Origin: Sphingomonas mucosissima
GTDB lineage: Bacteria; Pseudomonadota; Alphaproteobacteria; Sphingomonadales; Sphingomonadaceae
Assembly (NCBI RefSeq): GCF_002197665.1
Contig: NZ_NBBJ01000001.1
Span: forward strand, 62,001-126,000
Direction: 5' to 3'
DNA: 64,000 nt
The notes under the pieces were generated by a model, which was given only the letters and a program-made list of their open reading frames with translations, was not told the DNA's origin and did no database searches. Positions within the stretch are counted from its first letter, which is position 1, and the number at the start of each line of letters is the position of its first letter. Below are positions 1 to 11,852 of this stretch, piece by piece. The translations under genes and the position numbers were made by a program.

Positions 1-2048
<2,048 letters not shown>

Positions 2049-2192
2049 GCCTGTCCATCAGCCGCGGGGCAAGCCCGAGCATCCCGCCTTGCCGCCGAGG
2101 CGGATCGCGCGCTAGCATCCGGCGTGCGGTGACGCTGCCACGGCGACCGGTGCCGTGGCAGCGCCGCCCGAGTTGAACAAAGGAACCGATCA

Positions 2193-2864
2193 GTGACTGA
2201 CGCCGCGACCGAACCCGCCCTGCGCGCGATGATCGTGCCCGTCACGCCGATCGAGCAGAATTGCACCCTCATCTGGTGCACCAAGACCAAGAAAGGCGCC
2301 GTGATCGATCCGGGTGGTGACCTGCCCAAGATCAAGGCCGCGATCGCGCAGGCGGGCATCACGATCGAGAAGATCCTGCTGACGCACGGGCATATCGACC
2401 ATGCCGGCGAGGCGAAGCCGCTCGCGGACGAGCTGGGCGTCCAAATCGAGGGGCCGCAGGAGGAGGATCGCTTCTGGCTGGCGCGGCTGGGCGATGACGG
2501 GCGCAACTGGGGCATTCGCGGCGTGCCGTTCGAGCCCGACCGATGGCTGGAGGACGGCGACACGGTGACGGTGGGTGACCTTACGCTCAACGTATATCAC
2601 ACACCGGGGCACACGGCAGGGCATGTGATCTTCCACCATGCGCCCTCCAAGTTCGCGCAGGTGGGGGACGTCCTGTTTCAGGGCTCGGTCGGCCGCACCG
2701 ATTTGCCGCAGGGCAATCACAAGACGCTGGTCAATTCGATCGTCACCAAGCTGTGGCCGCTGGGCAATGACACCGCGTTCATTCCCGGGCACGGCAAGCC
2801 TTCCACCTTTGCGCATGAGCGGCAGTGGAACATGTTCGTGAGCGACCAGGCGCTGGAGGACTGA
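2193..2864 (+). CDS. MBL-fold hydrolase, glyoxalase II-like (YcbL type)
   Basis: This 223-residue metallo-beta-lactamase-fold enzyme carries the zinc motif THGHIDH at about 64-70, the second histidine in HTPGHTAGH at about 130-138, an aspartate in VGDVLFQGSVGRTD and a final histidine in IPGHGKP. This set is typical of short glyoxalase II-like hydrolases that cleave thioesters such as S-lactoylglutathione. The C-terminal glutathione-binding domain of classical GloB is missing, so the YcbL-type single-domain group fits best. A GTG start is chosen because AAGGAA lies eight bases before it. A glutathione S-transferase follows on the same strand. Confidence 0.85.
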   Translation: MTDAATEPALRAMIVPVTPIEQNCTLIWCTKTKKGAVIDPGGDLPKIKAAIAQAGITIEKILLTHGHIDHAGEAKPLADELGVQIEGPQEEDRFWLARLGDDGRNWGIRGVPFEPDRWLEDGDTVTVGDLTLNVYHTPGHTAGHVIFHHAPSKFAQVGDVLFQGSVGRTDLPQGNHKTLVNSIVTKLWPLGNDTAFIPGHGKPSTFAHERQWNMFVSDQALED

Positions 2865-2945
2865 CGAGCCGGGCCAAGCGACGGCATAGGGATAACGAGG
2901 CGAAGAGTGGGATCGCGGCGGCGTGCCTGCCGGATGGGAGAGGGG

Positions 2946-3569
2946 ATGCCAGACATGAGATTGTTCAGCGCGCCGATGCCGGCTCCCAACCCTCGCCGAG
3001 TCCGCATGGCGGCGGCCGAGAAAGGCGTGCAGCTTGACGAGGTGATGCTCGACCTGCGGCGCGGCGAGCATAAGTCACCCGAGCATCTTGCCCGCAATCC
3101 ACTGGGCCAAGTGCCGGTGCTGGAGCTCGACGACGGCACGCTGATCGCGGAAACGGTGTCGATCTGCCGGTATCTCGATGGGGTCGGTGGCGAGCCGACC
3201 TTGTTCGGGCGAACGGCCCTGGAGCAGGCGTTGGTGGACATGTGGATCCGGCGGGTCGAGATCCAGATCGGCGAGCCCACCAAGATGTTCTGGCGGCACG
3301 CCCATCCGGCCACCGCATCGCTGCTGACGCAATATCAGGATTACGGCGCCTCGAACCGCGATCTGCTCGAGCGCGCCATGAAGTGGTTCGACCACGAGCT
3401 TTCGGACGGCCGCGCCTTTGTCATGGGCGATGGCTTCACCATGGCCGACATTGCGGCTGTCACCATCATCGACTTCGCCAAGCTGATCGGCATGGATCCC
3501 ATGCGCGATCGGGAAAGCGCCAGCGCCTGGCACGCGCGGGTCGCCGAGCGGGCAAGCTACCATGCGTAA
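2946..3569 (+). CDS. Glutathione S-transferase family protein
   Basis: About 207 residues with the two-domain layout of cytosolic glutathione transferases. The N-terminal thioredoxin-like half (residues 1-80) has PMPAPNPRRVR, a cis-proline segment GQVPVLELDDG and the glutathione-gripping ETVSICRYLD. The C-terminal helical half contains FVMGDGFTMADI, the N-capping box of GSTs. Such enzymes conjugate or reduce hydrophobic electrophiles with glutathione; the substrate is unknown. The ATG at 2946 is preferred over an upstream in-frame start because GGAGAGGGG stands directly before it and the conserved domain begins a few residues later. Confidence 0.85.
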   Translation: MPDMRLFSAPMPAPNPRRVRMAAAEKGVQLDEVMLDLRRGEHKSPEHLARNPLGQVPVLELDDGTLIAETVSICRYLDGVGGEPTLFGRTALEQALVDMWIRRVEIQIGEPTKMFWRHAHPATASLLTQYQDYGASNRDLLERAMKWFDHELSDGRAFVMGDGFTMADIAAVTIIDFAKLIGMDPMRDRESASAWHARVAERASYHA

Positions 3570-3668
3570 GCGCCTGCGCCGATCAGTTCGGCAGCGCGCG
3601 CGACTCGCGCTGCCCTGCGGCTCGGCGCTGTGATCGGCGCGACGGCCCTGGTGGGCAACGAGGACGGC

Positions 3669-4559
3669 ATGACCGAGGCGGAGTTCATCGCCGCCTTGCG
3701 CCGCCTGCCGCTCCACGCGGGCGCATTGGGATTGGGCGACGATGCGGCGCGCGTGGGCGGCTTCGTCGTCACGACCGACACGTTGGTGGAAGGCGTCCAC
3801 TTCCTGTCCGACGACCCCCCGGGCGACGTCGCGTGGAAACTGGTTGCTGTCAGCCTGTCCGATCTGGCGGGCAAGGGCGCCGTACCCGAGGGCGTGCTGC
3901 TCAATTATCCGCTTTCGGGCCGGACGTGGGACCGCGCCTTTCTGGCGGGGCTCAACGCCTGTCTTGCCGTATTCGATTGTCCCCTGATCGGCGGCGACAC
4001 GGTGTCGCTTCCGGCCGGTGCCCCGCGCGTGCTGACCGTCACGGCGATCGGGCGCGATGCCGCGGCGCCGGTGCGCGCCGGTGCGCAGGCCGGCGATCGC
4101 CTGTGGGTGACGGGGACGATCGGTGATGCCGGTGCCGGCCTTGCCGTGGCGCAGGCCGGCAGCGGGCCCGAGACTTTGCTTGCCGCCTATCGCCGCCCGC
4201 GCCCACGGCTTGCCGAAGGGCGCATCCTGGCGCCGCTCGCCCATGCGATGATGGATGTGTCGGACGGGCTGCTCATCGACGCATGGCGCATGGCGGCGGC
4301 GAGCAATCTGGCGGTGACGATCGCGCTTGATGCGGTGCCCCTATCCGCCGCGTATCGCGCCTATGCCGGAGACGATCCCTTGGCTGCGGCAACCGCCGGT
4401 GACGATTATCAGCTGCTCTGCGCGCTGCCGCCGGGCGAGCGGCCGACCGGCCATGCCACCTGTATCGGCACCTTTGCGGCAGGTGCCGGCCTGCAGCTGA
4501 CGCGGCATAGCAACCCGGTGCCGCTGCCGGAGCGGCTGGGCTTCGAGCATCGCGCCTGA
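3669..4559 (+). CDS. thiL: Thiamine-monophosphate kinase
   Basis: ThiL phosphorylates thiamine monophosphate to thiamine diphosphate, the last step of cofactor synthesis. The protein (296 residues from this start) shows the PurM/ThiL-fold motifs GLGDDAARV, TTDTLVEGVHF, a conserved VSLSDLAGKGA, GGDTVSL and MMDVSDGLLIDAWR, which carry the metal-binding aspartates. The ATG at 3669 has GAGGA seven bases upstream; a GTG at 3630 in the same frame is less convincing. In many alphaproteobacteria thiL follows nusB and ribosomal or riboflavin genes, but here it follows a GST and precedes hppA after a 194-base gap. Confidence 0.93.
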   Translation: MTEAEFIAALRRLPLHAGALGLGDDAARVGGFVVTTDTLVEGVHFLSDDPPGDVAWKLVAVSLSDLAGKGAVPEGVLLNYPLSGRTWDRAFLAGLNACLAVFDCPLIGGDTVSLPAGAPRVLTVTAIGRDAAAPVRAGAQAGDRLWVTGTIGDAGAGLAVAQAGSGPETLLAAYRRPRPRLAEGRILAPLAHAMMDVSDGLLIDAWRMAAASNLAVTIALDAVPLSAAYRAYAGDDPLAAATAGDDYQLLCALPPGERPTGHATCIGTFAAGAGLQLTRHSNPVPLPERLGFEHRA

Positions 4560-4753
4560 TCGGCAGGCGCGCTTTGTGGCGGCCGATACCATGCCGCCCA
4601 TCCACGATTTCGGCCGAATAAACATCGCTAACAGCCATACTTGCGCTTTCCCCCCGCAAGCGTAGGCTCCCGTTCCAGAACGATAATCATAGGAGACCGG
4701 CGGTTACCGCCCGAAGGCGGGGTCGACCGGTCCACGTTAGGGGAAGGAACGCG

Positions 4754-6940
4754 ATGACCACGGTCTATATCGCCATCCTCTGCGGCCTGCTGGCCGTGGT
4801 CTATGGCATCGTCACCAGCCAACAAGTTCTACGCGCATCGCCAGGAAACGAGCGGATGCAGGATATCGCCGCCGCCATCCAGGAGGGCGCCAAGGCGTAT
4901 CTTGGCCGGCAATATACCACCATTGCGATCGTCGGCGTCATTGTCGCGATCATCCTGTTCGCAACTCTGGGTACGTTATCGACGATCGGGTTCCTGATCG
5001 GCGCGATCCTTTCCGGTGTAGCCGGCTATGTCGGCATGAACATCTCCGTGCGCGCCAATGTGCGCACCGCCGAAGCCGCGCGGAGCACCTTGCAGGCCGG
5101 ATTGACGATGGCGTTCCGTTCCGGCGCGGTGACCGGCATGCTGGTGGCAGGGCTGGGGCTGCTCGCGATCGCGGGGTTCTTCTGGTACCTGACGGGCCCG
5201 GCCGGTTATGCGCCCAACGCGCGCGCGATCATCGAGGCGCTGACGGCACTGGCGTTCGGGGCGTCGCTCATTTCGATCTTCGCGCGTCTTGGCGGCGGCA
5301 TCTTCACCAAGGCGGCGGATGTGGGCGCGGACCTCGTCGGCAAGGTCGAGGTGGGTATCCCGGAGGATGATCCCCGCAACCCCGCCGTGATCGCCGACAA
5401 TGTGGGCGACAACGTCGGCGACTGCGCGGGCATGGCCGCCGACCTGTTCGAGACGTATGTGGTGACGCTGGGCGTGACGATGATTTCGATCGCGCTGCTG
5501 ATCCAGGCGTCCTCCGCAGAACTGATGCAGCTGATGAGCCTGCCGCTGATCGTCGGCGGGGTGTGCATCATCACCTCGATCATCGGCACCTATATGGTGC
5601 GGATCGGGGCCAAGGGATCGATCATGGGCGCGCTCTACAAGGGGTTCTGGACCTCGGCGCTGCTGGCGATCCCGGCGATCTATGTCGCGACCCTAATGAC
5701 ATTGGGCGACCTCAATGCCCCGATCGGGGCGTCAGGCTTCCTTGATGCGTCGTCCGACAGCGTCACCAGTGGTGTGGGCGATCTTGCCGCCACCGAGATC
5801 ACCGGCGCGCCGGGTGCGGACGCCTTTACGGGCATGGACCTGTTCTGGTGCATGCTGATCGGCCTCGCCGTGACGGGGCTGATCGTGTGGATCACCGAAT
5901 ATTATACCGGCACCAACTATCGCCCGGTGCGGTCGATCGCGAAGGCGAGCGAGACCGGCCATGGCACCAATGTTATCCAAGGGCTGGCGATTAGCCTGGA
6001 GGCGACCGCGCTGCCGACGCTGGTGATCGTCGTGGCTGTGATCGCGGCGTACAAGCTGGCGGGGATCATCGGCATTGCCTTCGCCGCGACGTCGATGCTG
6101 GCGCTCGCCGGCATGGTGGTGGCGCTTGACGCTTATGGTCCCGTCACGGACAATGCGGGGGGCATCGCCGAGATGGCCGGGCTGGACGATGAGGTTCGCC
6201 ACAAGACCGATGCGCTGGACGCAGTAGGCAACACGACCAAGGCCGTCACCAAGGGCTATGCCATCGGTTCGGCGGGATTGGCCGCGCTGGTGCTGTTCGG
6301 CGCCTACACCACTGACCTGCAGACCTATTTTCCGGACATTGCCGTCGATTTCAGCCTGTCGAACCCATACGTGATCGTCGGGCTGCTGCTCGGCGCGCTC
6401 TTGCCTTATCTCTTCGGCGCCTTCGGCATGACGGCGGTTGGTCGTGCAGCGGGCGCGGTCGTCGAGGAAGTGCGTGACCAGTTCCGCAACAATCCCGGGA
6501 TCATGGAAGGGACTAGCCGGCCCAATTACGGCCGCACCGTTGATCTGGTTACGCGGGCGGCGATCAAGGAAATGATCATCCCCTCGCTGCTGCCGGTACT
6601 CTCGCCGATCGCGCTCTATTTCATCGTGACGGCGGTGGACGGTCAGGCCTCGGGCTTTGCGGCGCTTGGCGCGATGCTGCTCGGCGTGATCGTGTCGGGG
6701 CTGTTCGTGGCGCTTTCGATGACGAGCGGCGGCGGCGCGTGGGACAATGCCAAGAAATATATCGAGGACGGCAATCACGGCGGCAAGGGATCGGAAGCGC
6801 ACAAGGCTGCGGTGACCGGCGACACTGTCGGTGATCCTTACAAGGACACGGCAGGGCCGGCGGTGAACCCGATGATCAAGATCACCAACATAGTCGCGCT
6901 GCTGTTGCTGGCCGCGCTTGCAGGGACGGGGGCGGGGTAA
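4754..6940 (+). CDS. hppA: Membrane-bound proton-pumping pyrophosphatase (K+-independent type)
   Basis: The 728-residue membrane protein hydrolyses pyrophosphate and moves H+ out of the cytoplasm. About 16 hydrophobic spans are visible. Hallmarks are [18 protein letters not shown] near 192-209, [17 protein letters not shown], and the second acidic cluster [18 protein letters not shown]. The segment [16 protein letters not shown] has lysine at the position that separates potassium-independent enzymes (Lys) from potassium-dependent ones (Ala); this residue rule comes from known family work such as the Rhodospirillum rubrum enzyme. It stands alone, with 190 bases of leader. The next gene encodes the F1-ATPase zeta inhibitor, another energy-coupling protein. 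Confidence 0.96.
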   Translation: MTTVYIAILCGLLAVVYGIVTSQQVLRASPGNERMQDIAAAIQEGAKAYLGRQYTTIAIVGVIVAIILFATLGTLSTIGFLIGAILSGVAGYVGMNISVRANVRTAEAARSTLQAGLTMAFRSGAVTGMLVAGLGLLAIAGFFWYLTGPAGYAPNARAIIEALTALAFGASLISIFARLGGGIFTKAADVGADLVGKVEVGIPEDDPRNPAVIADNVGDNVGDCAGMAADLFETYVVTLGVTMISIALLIQASSAELMQLMSLPLIVGGVCIITSIIGTYMVRIGAKGSIMGALYKGFWTSALLAIPAIYVATLMTLGDLNAPIGASGFLDASSDSVTSGVGDLAATEITGAPGADAFTGMDLFWCMLIGLAVTGLIVWITEYYTGTNYRPVRSIAKASETGHGTNVIQGLAISLEATALPTLVIVVAVIAAYKLAGIIGIAFAATSMLALAGMVVALDAYGPVTDNAGGIAEMAGLDDEVRHKTDALDAVGNTTKAVTKGYAIGSAGLAALVLFGAYTTDLQTYFPDIAVDFSLSNPYVIVGLLLGALLPYLFGAFGMTAVGRAAGAVVEEVRDQFRNNPGIMEGTSRPNYGRTVDLVTRAAIKEMIIPSLLPVLSPIALYFIVTAVDGQASGFAALGAMLLGVIVSGLFVALSMTSGGGAWDNAKKYIEDGNHGGKGSEAHKAAVTGDTVGDPYKDTAGPAVNPMIKITNIVALLLLAALAGTGAG

Positions 6941-7013
6941 GCAACCGCTCGCGATATTGCGTCGGGCCGCTGCGCTGCCTATCCCGTGATCAAACAGGAG
7001 CAATGCAGCAGCC

Positions 7014-7337
7014 ATGACGACCTTTGACGATCGCGAGCGCGCCTTTGAGACCAAGTTCGCGCGGGATGAGGAAATGGCGTTCCGCATCATCGCCCGGCGC
7101 AACCGCCTGCTCGGCCAGTGGGCCGCGGAGCTGATGAAGCTGACGCCGGAAGAAGCGGACGCTTATGCCAAGACGGTGGTCCATGCGGACCTGGAAGAAG
7201 CGGGCGACGCGGATGTGGTGCGCAAGCTGCTTGGTGATCTGTTGGCCGCCGGCGTGGACATGACCGAGGCGGACATCCGCAAGGCGCTGGACGAGCAGAC
7301 GGTCGAGGCGCGCCGCCAGCTGATGGAAGCACAATAA
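7014..7337 (+). CDS. ATPase inhibitor zeta subunit (DUF1476)
   Basis: This 107-residue protein matches the DUF1476 family. In Paracoccus and other alphaproteobacteria that family is the zeta subunit that blocks ATP hydrolysis by the F1 motor. The N-terminus MTTFDDRERAFETKFARDEE is the charged helix that inserts into the F1 catalytic interface in the family. The rest is a four-helix bundle rich in Glu, Ala and Leu. It lies 70 bases after hppA and just before BolA and Grx4 genes, a common sphingomonad order. No catalytic residues are expected. Confidence 0.9.
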   Translation: MTTFDDRERAFETKFARDEEMAFRIIARRNRLLGQWAAELMKLTPEEADAYAKTVVHADLEEAGDADVVRKLLGDLLAAGVDMTEADIRKALDEQTVEARRQLMEAQ

Positions 7338-7344
7338 GGTGCCG

Positions 7345-7572
7345 ATGGCGGCGGACGAGATCGCGGCGTTGATCCGCGAAGGCATCCCCGATGCCGAGGT
7401 CGAGATTACCGACCTGGCCGGGGATGGCGATCATTATGCGGCGCGGGTCACGGCCGCTTCGTTCGCCGGCATGTCGCGGGTGAAGCAGCATCAGGCGGTG
7501 TATGCCGCGCTGGGTGGGCGCATGGGCGGCGTGCTCCATGCCTTGCAGTTGACCACTGGCGTGCCGAAATAA
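7345..7572 (+). CDS. BolA/IbaG family protein
   Basis: About 75 residues with the BolA fold: an N-terminal helix [20 protein letters not shown], a glycine-rich [10 protein letters not shown] loop, and the helix-turn segment [18 protein letters not shown] that ends in a conserved histidine-containing region. BolA proteins pair with monothiol CGFS glutaredoxins to carry or sense Fe-S clusters, and exactly such a glutaredoxin is the next gene. The ATG at 7345 has AAGG nine bases before it; a GTG at 7339 is also in frame. It is shorter than BolA proper, closer to IbaG (YrbA). Confidence 0.9.
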   Translation: MAADEIAALIREGIPDAEVEITDLAGDGDHYAARVTAASFAGMSRVKQHQAVYAALGGRMGGVLHALQLTTGVPK

Positions 7573-7603
7573 CGGCCAGCCTGCTTCCACGCGAGGATCG
7601 ACA

Positions 7604-7930
7604 ATGACCGAAGATACCAACGCCCGCATCGATGCGGTGGTGAAGAACAACCCCGTCGTGCTGTTCATGAAGGGCAGCCCGCTGTTTCCGCAATGCGGCT
7701 TTTCCAGCCGAGCAGTGGCGATCCTCCAGCATCTGAACACCGAGTTCGAGAGCGTCGACGTGCTGCAGGATCAGGGCATCCGGCAGGGCATCAAGGCCTA
7801 TTCGGACTGGCCGACCATCCCGCAGCTGTACGTCGGCGGCGAATTCGTCGGCGGTTCGGACATCATGATGGAAATGTACGAGAGCGGCGAGTTGGCCGAT
7901 CTCCTGAAGGACACGGCAAAGGCCGACTGA
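7604..7930 (+). CDS. grxD: Monothiol glutaredoxin, Grx4 family
   Basis: The 108-residue protein has the CGFS active site (Cys31) in [13 protein letters not shown], followed by the glutathione-binding [19 protein letters not shown] with its cis-proline. CGFS glutaredoxins bind a [2Fe-2S] cluster at the dimer interface and hand it to apo-proteins with BolA partners. The gene sits 31 bases after the BolA gene with GAGGATC before its ATG, so the pair is probably one transcript. A long inverted repeat follows the stop and may end transcription. Confidence 0.95.
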   Translation: MTEDTNARIDAVVKNNPVVLFMKGSPLFPQCGFSSRAVAILQHLNTEFESVDVLQDQGIRQGIKAYSDWPTIPQLYVGGEFVGGSDIMMEMYESGELADLLKDTAKAD

Positions 7931-7938
7931 GGCTGAAA

Positions 7939-7993
7939 AGTCGGGTGCGGGCGGGGCGTCGCGAGATCGAAGAAGCGACGCACCCGCCCGACT
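7939..7993 (+). terminator. Imperfect hairpin after grxD
   Basis: Outer arms AGTCGGG and CCCGACT and inner arms CGTCGC and GCGACG can pair across about 55 bases, starting eight bases after the grxD stop. There is no run of T, so it may be a weak or Rho-assisted end or a processing hairpin. Confidence 0.45.
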
Positions 7994-8152
7994 GAAGCGC
8001 ATCTCTGCGCGATAACCTGTAATTAGCACAGCTTGTGCCAATTTCGCTAAGCCGCAGATTTGCCGGACTTTAAGGGTTAACGGCCACGCGCGCTTCGCGT
8101 GATGTGTAAATTCCATCGACACCTTCTGGTGCCCCGCTCGTGCTGCTGCGGG

Positions 8153-8734
8153 TCAGATCGTCGATGCAAGCCCCGCAAGATCCTCGCGCGTGTCGATGTC
8201 GACCAGTTCCGCTGCCGGCGCTTCCACCTGTTGCGCCGAGCGAATGAGGTCGCGGGCACCGTGATCGCCGCTGAGCGACAATAGTGCCGCAAATCTGCGG
8301 CGGCCAAATACAGCAGGCGGGCGCGGCGCCGCGCCGGCGCTGGATGAGGCGACCATCGCATCTGTTCCAATGGCCATATCGAGCAGCCGGCGTATGTGGC
8401 GCTCCGTGACGCAGGGCATGTCGGCAAGCGCGATCAGAACGGCCGCGGCGCCTTGATCCTGGGCAAAGGTGACGCCGAGCCGAAGCGAGGATGCCATGTC
8501 CCCAACCGAATCGTTGTTCTCGATGACGTGAAAGCCGTGTGCGGGGTAATCGATCTGGCACCGCCGGACGATGGCCACCCGCCGCCTGAAGGGCAGGTCT
8601 CCCAGCGACAGTACGACGTGCAGACCGAGCGGCACGCCGTCGACCGGCACGTCAAGCTTATTCTGGTCACTGGTAAAGCGCGCTGACCTGCCTGCGGCGA
8701 GCAGGACGAAGATGGTATCTTCAGCCGCGATCAT
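8153..8734 (-). CDS. MocA-like molybdenum cofactor nucleotidyltransferase
   Basis: The 193-residue protein has the NTP-transferase start FVLLAAGRSARF, a conserved lysine in QNKLDVPVDG, and ALADMPCVTERHI, the Mg-binding segment of the MobA/MocA group. MocA joins CMP to the molybdopterin cofactor, forming the dinucleotide form used by xanthine-dehydrogenase-type enzymes. It is the last gene of the minus-strand molybdenum hydroxylase operon and overlaps the xdhC-like gene by 14 bases, so a role in making the cofactor for that enzyme is a sound inference. The C-terminal half is diverged and the base donor (CTP or GTP) is inferred only. Confidence 0.8.
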   Translation of the reverse strand: MIAAEDTIFVLLAAGRSARFTSDQNKLDVPVDGVPLGLHVVLSLGDLPFRRRVAIVRRCQIDYPAHGFHVIENNDSVGDMASSLRLGVTFAQDQGAAAVLIALADMPCVTERHIRRLLDMAIGTDAMVASSSAGAAPRPPAVFGRRRFAALLSLSGDHGARDLIRSAQQVEAPAAELVDIDTREDLAGLASTI

Positions 8735-9644
8735 GAAACGCCTTCACCATCGCCCCGGCGATGGAGAGGGCGATTTCAGCAGGGCCGATCGCGCCGATGT
8801 CGAGCCCGACGGGGCCGTCGATTCGCGCCAGGTTCTCAGCGGAGACACCGGCATCCGCCAGCCGCTGCAATCGCGCCGCATGGCTCTTGCGGCTACCGAG
8901 CGCGCCGACATAGCCGGTGTTGGCGGCAAGTGCGGCGACGAGCGCGGGATCGTCGATCTTGGTGTCGTGGCTGAGCGTGACCACGGCGGTCGAGGGGCCT
9001 GGCTTATAGGCTTCCACCGCCTCGTCGGGCCAGCGGTCGTCCAGCGTCGTATCGGGAAAGCGTTCCTCGGTGAGGAACCGGCCACGCGGATCGACCACGA
9101 CGGTCTCGATCCCGAGCGTGCGGGCGAGGCCGACGAGTGACTGGGCGATCTGTACCGCGCCGACGACGATCAGGCGGCGTGGCGGATCGTAACGGTTGGC
9201 GAAGATCTCTCCCGTCTCGACGGGGCGCAGATCACTGTGGCCGGTCGAGAGGTCCGTGGTGACGGTAAGCGGCTGGCCGTCCGCGCGCGCCTCCACGATG
9301 CGGTCGAACAATTCGGGGTCGAAGCCTTCGGCCGATACCGGCTGCACCATTACGCTGATCTCGCCGCCGCAGGGCAGGCCGACTTCCCAGGCGCTGGCAT
9401 CGGCAACGCCGTATTTTTTCACCGCGAACGGCGCTCCGGCGATCACCTGCGCGGCGGTATCGAGGATGTCGCCTTCGACACAGCCCCCTGAAACCGAGCC
9501 TTCGAAGCGGCCGTCCTCATGCACCAGCATGTGGCTGCCGCGCGGGCGGGGCGCCGAGCCCCAGGTGGAGACGACCGTGGCGAGCGCCATGCGGGCGCCC
9601 TTCCACGAGTTCGCCGCGGAAAGGACGCTGTCGTTATCGGCCAT
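8721..9644 (-). CDS. XdhC/CoxI family molybdenum hydroxylase maturation protein
   Basis: The 307-residue protein starts with a short helical region and then the XdhC motif WGSAPRPRGSHMLVHEDGRFEGSVSGGCVEGDI. It continues to a C-terminal Rossmann-like half with VVGAVQIAQSLV and LGSRKSHAARLQRLADAGV. XdhC proteins bind the molybdenum cofactor, promote its sulfuration and insert it in the hydroxylase large subunit. Here the gene lies three bases after the Mo subunit and overlaps the MocA-like gene, completing a maturation module. It acts in the cytosol. Confidence 0.9.
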   Translation of the reverse strand: MADNDSVLSAANSWKGARMALATVVSTWGSAPRPRGSHMLVHEDGRFEGSVSGGCVEGDILDTAAQVIAGAPFAVKKYGVADASAWEVGLPCGGEISVMVQPVSAEGFDPELFDRIVEARADGQPLTVTTDLSTGHSDLRPVETGEIFANRYDPPRRLIVVGAVQIAQSLVGLARTLGIETVVVDPRGRFLTEERFPDTTLDDRWPDEAVEAYKPGPSTAVVTLSHDTKIDDPALVAALAANTGYVGALGSRKSHAARLQRLADAGVSAENLARIDGPVGLDIGAIGPAEIALSIAGAMVKAFHDRG

Positions 9645-9647
9645 GGA

Positions 9648-11852
9648 TCACACCGGTGGGAGATGGGGGAGGAGTTTGTCGAGCGTCACGGGCATGTCGT
9701 AGATGCGCACGCCCGTGGCATTGTAGATCGCGTTGACGATCGCGGCGCCGGAGCCGGCAATGCCGAGCTCGCCGACGCCCTTTGCGCCGACGGGATTGGC
9801 TGAATCATCGATCTCCTCGATGAAATAGGCCTCGATCTGCGGCACGTCGGCATTCACCGCCACGTGATATTCCCCAAAATCGGGGTTCACGAAGCGGCCG
9901 TTGCGTGGGTCGACGATGCCGTCCTCGGTCAGCGCATAGGCGAGGCCCCAGACCATGCCGCCGATGATCTGGTTCTTCGCGGTCTTTTCGTTGAGCACGC
10001 GGCCGATGTCGAAAACGCCGAGCATGCGGCGCACGCGCACTTCGCCGGTGACGGCGTTGACCGCGACCTCGGCGAATTGCGCGCCGTGGCTCGCCTGGCT
10101 GGTCGCCTGCGATTCCTTGCCCGGTGAGGTCTTGCCTTTGGCACTGATCGGCGAGCCGCGGACGAGATCGGCGAGCGGGCTGCTGCGGTCGGTGGCAGTG
10201 ACGACACCGTCCTTGAGCTGCATGTCCTCCGGCGCGGCGTTCATGCGGCGGCCGAGTTCGGCGAGGATGTCCTCGCATGCTAGAGCCGCGGCGGCGCAGG
10301 CGCTGCCCGCGCCGAACGAGCCGCCCGAGCCCGCGCTGGGTGGCAGGTCGGTGTCGCCGATCACCACGTCGATCGCCGCAATCGGCAGGCCAAGCATGTC
10401 GCCCACGGTCTGCGCGAGGATCGTGTAAGTGCCGGTGCCGATATCGGTCATGTCGGTGCGCACCGTGGCCCGGCCGTCATCGCCCAGAATCACCTCGGCC
10501 TCGGCATTGACGGTAAAATTGCCGCGGAGCGCCGCGGCCATGCCCATGCCGATCAGCCATTCGCCCTCGCGTCGGCTGCCCGGCGTCGCCGCCCGCTGAT
10601 CCCAGCCGAAGCGGCGTGCGCCGTTGTCGTAGCAATCGAGCAGGCGGCGGGTGGAGAAGCGTTTGCCCGTGGTCGGATCCCTGGCGGGCTCGTTGCGGCG
10701 GCGTAGCTCGATCGGGTCTAAGCCAAGCTCCTCGGCAAGTTCGTCCATCGCGCATTCGACCGCAAAGGTGCCGATCGCCTCGCCCGGCGCGCGCACTGCG
10801 CCGGTCGCGGGGAGGTCGATGCGCGCAAGATCGGTGCGGAAGCGGCGGGCCTCACCGGCGTAGAGCGGCAGCGTGCCGAAGGGCACCGGCTCCAGGAAAG
10901 CGCTGTCCTCATTCTGATAAGCGACGCTTTCGTGCGCGATCGCGCTAATCCGCCCCTCATGGTCGGCGCCGAGGCGCAGCCGCTGCGTCGTCGGCGAACG
11001 GTGGTGGACCATGTAAGCGGTCTGTCGGCGGGTGAGGGCGACCTTGACCGGGCGGCCGATCTTCTCCGCCGCGATGGCGGCGAAGATCACTTCCGGGCCG
11101 ACGCCGGTCTTTCCGCCGAACCCCCCGCCCACATAAGGGGCCAGCACACGCACGCGATCCTTGTCGATGCCAAGCGCGGTGGCGATGGTGCCCTTTGCGC
11201 CGCCGATCACCTGGTTGCTGGTGCGCACGGTGAGCTTGTCGCCCTCCCACCAGGCGAGTGTCGCGTGCGGCTCAAGCGCTGCGGGGAAGTGGATCGGCGT
11301 GGTATAGGTGCGGTCGACCACCACTTCGGCTGCGGCGAGCGCGGTGTCGAGGTCGCCGCGATTGACCGGCGGGAGGAAGCCGAGCTTGTGGTCCTGCTGG
11401 ATCTCCACCTCGGCGGCATCGAAGCGGCCGGGCGTTTCCTCATAGCTGACCTGGACGAGGCGCGCGGCGGCGCGGGCGGCCTCCTGCGTTTCCGCGACAA
11501 CGATCGCGACGCCTTGGCCATAGTGGAACACTTCGTCCTTGCCGATCGCGGACATGGCGCGCGAGTTGCCCTCGCCGGTCGGCATGCGGGGATCGCCGTG
11601 AATGACGGCGATCACGCCGGGCGCCGCCTCCGCCTCGATCGCATCCACGCGCGTTACCCGCCCGCGGCCGATGCTGGACTGGACGACCGCGAGATAGGCG
11701 GTGTTTTCCGGTGCCTGTTCGAAAGCATAGAGGGCCGCGCCGCTGACCTTCTCGCGTGCTTCGTAGCGGTCGATCGGCTTGCCGAGCAGGCCCTGCTGCG
11801 CGCGGTCCAGCGCTGCCGGGCGGTACGGTGCATCCATCGCGAGATCGTTCAT
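9648..11852 (-). CDS. Molybdenum hydroxylase large (Mo-binding) subunit, aldehyde oxidoreductase/PaoC type
   Basis: The 734-residue subunit holds the molybdenum active site of a xanthine dehydrogenase-family enzyme. Visible landmarks are the N-terminal hammerhead domain ([20 protein letters not shown]), the cofactor loop [14 protein letters not shown] near 240-253, [13 protein letters not shown], and the C-terminal [20 protein letters not shown] with the catalytic glutamate. The length and the separate FAD and 2Fe-2S genes match PaoABC-type aldehyde oxidoreductases rather than XdhAB. Its start overlaps the FAD-subunit stop (ATGA-type). The substrate, likely an aldehyde or N-heterocycle, cannot be read from sequence. 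Confidence 0.92.
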   Translation of the reverse strand: MNDLAMDAPYRPAALDRAQQGLLGKPIDRYEAREKVSGAALYAFEQAPENTAYLAVVQSSIGRGRVTRVDAIEAEAAPGVIAVIHGDPRMPTGEGNSRAMSAIGKDEVFHYGQGVAIVVAETQEAARAAARLVQVSYEETPGRFDAAEVEIQQDHKLGFLPPVNRGDLDTALAAAEVVVDRTYTTPIHFPAALEPHATLAWWEGDKLTVRTSNQVIGGAKGTIATALGIDKDRVRVLAPYVGGGFGGKTGVGPEVIFAAIAAEKIGRPVKVALTRRQTAYMVHHRSPTTQRLRLGADHEGRISAIAHESVAYQNEDSAFLEPVPFGTLPLYAGEARRFRTDLARIDLPATGAVRAPGEAIGTFAVECAMDELAEELGLDPIELRRRNEPARDPTTGKRFSTRRLLDCYDNGARRFGWDQRAATPGSRREGEWLIGMGMAAALRGNFTVNAEAEVILGDDGRATVRTDMTDIGTGTYTILAQTVGDMLGLPIAAIDVVIGDTDLPPSAGSGGSFGAGSACAAAALACEDILAELGRRMNAAPEDMQLKDGVVTATDRSSPLADLVRGSPISAKGKTSPGKESQATSQASHGAQFAEVAVNAVTGEVRVRRMLGVFDIGRVLNEKTAKNQIIGGMVWGLAYALTEDGIVDPRNGRFVNPDFGEYHVAVNADVPQIEAYFIEEIDDSANPVGAKGVGELGIAGSGAAIVNAIYNATGVRIYDMPVTLDKLLPHLPPV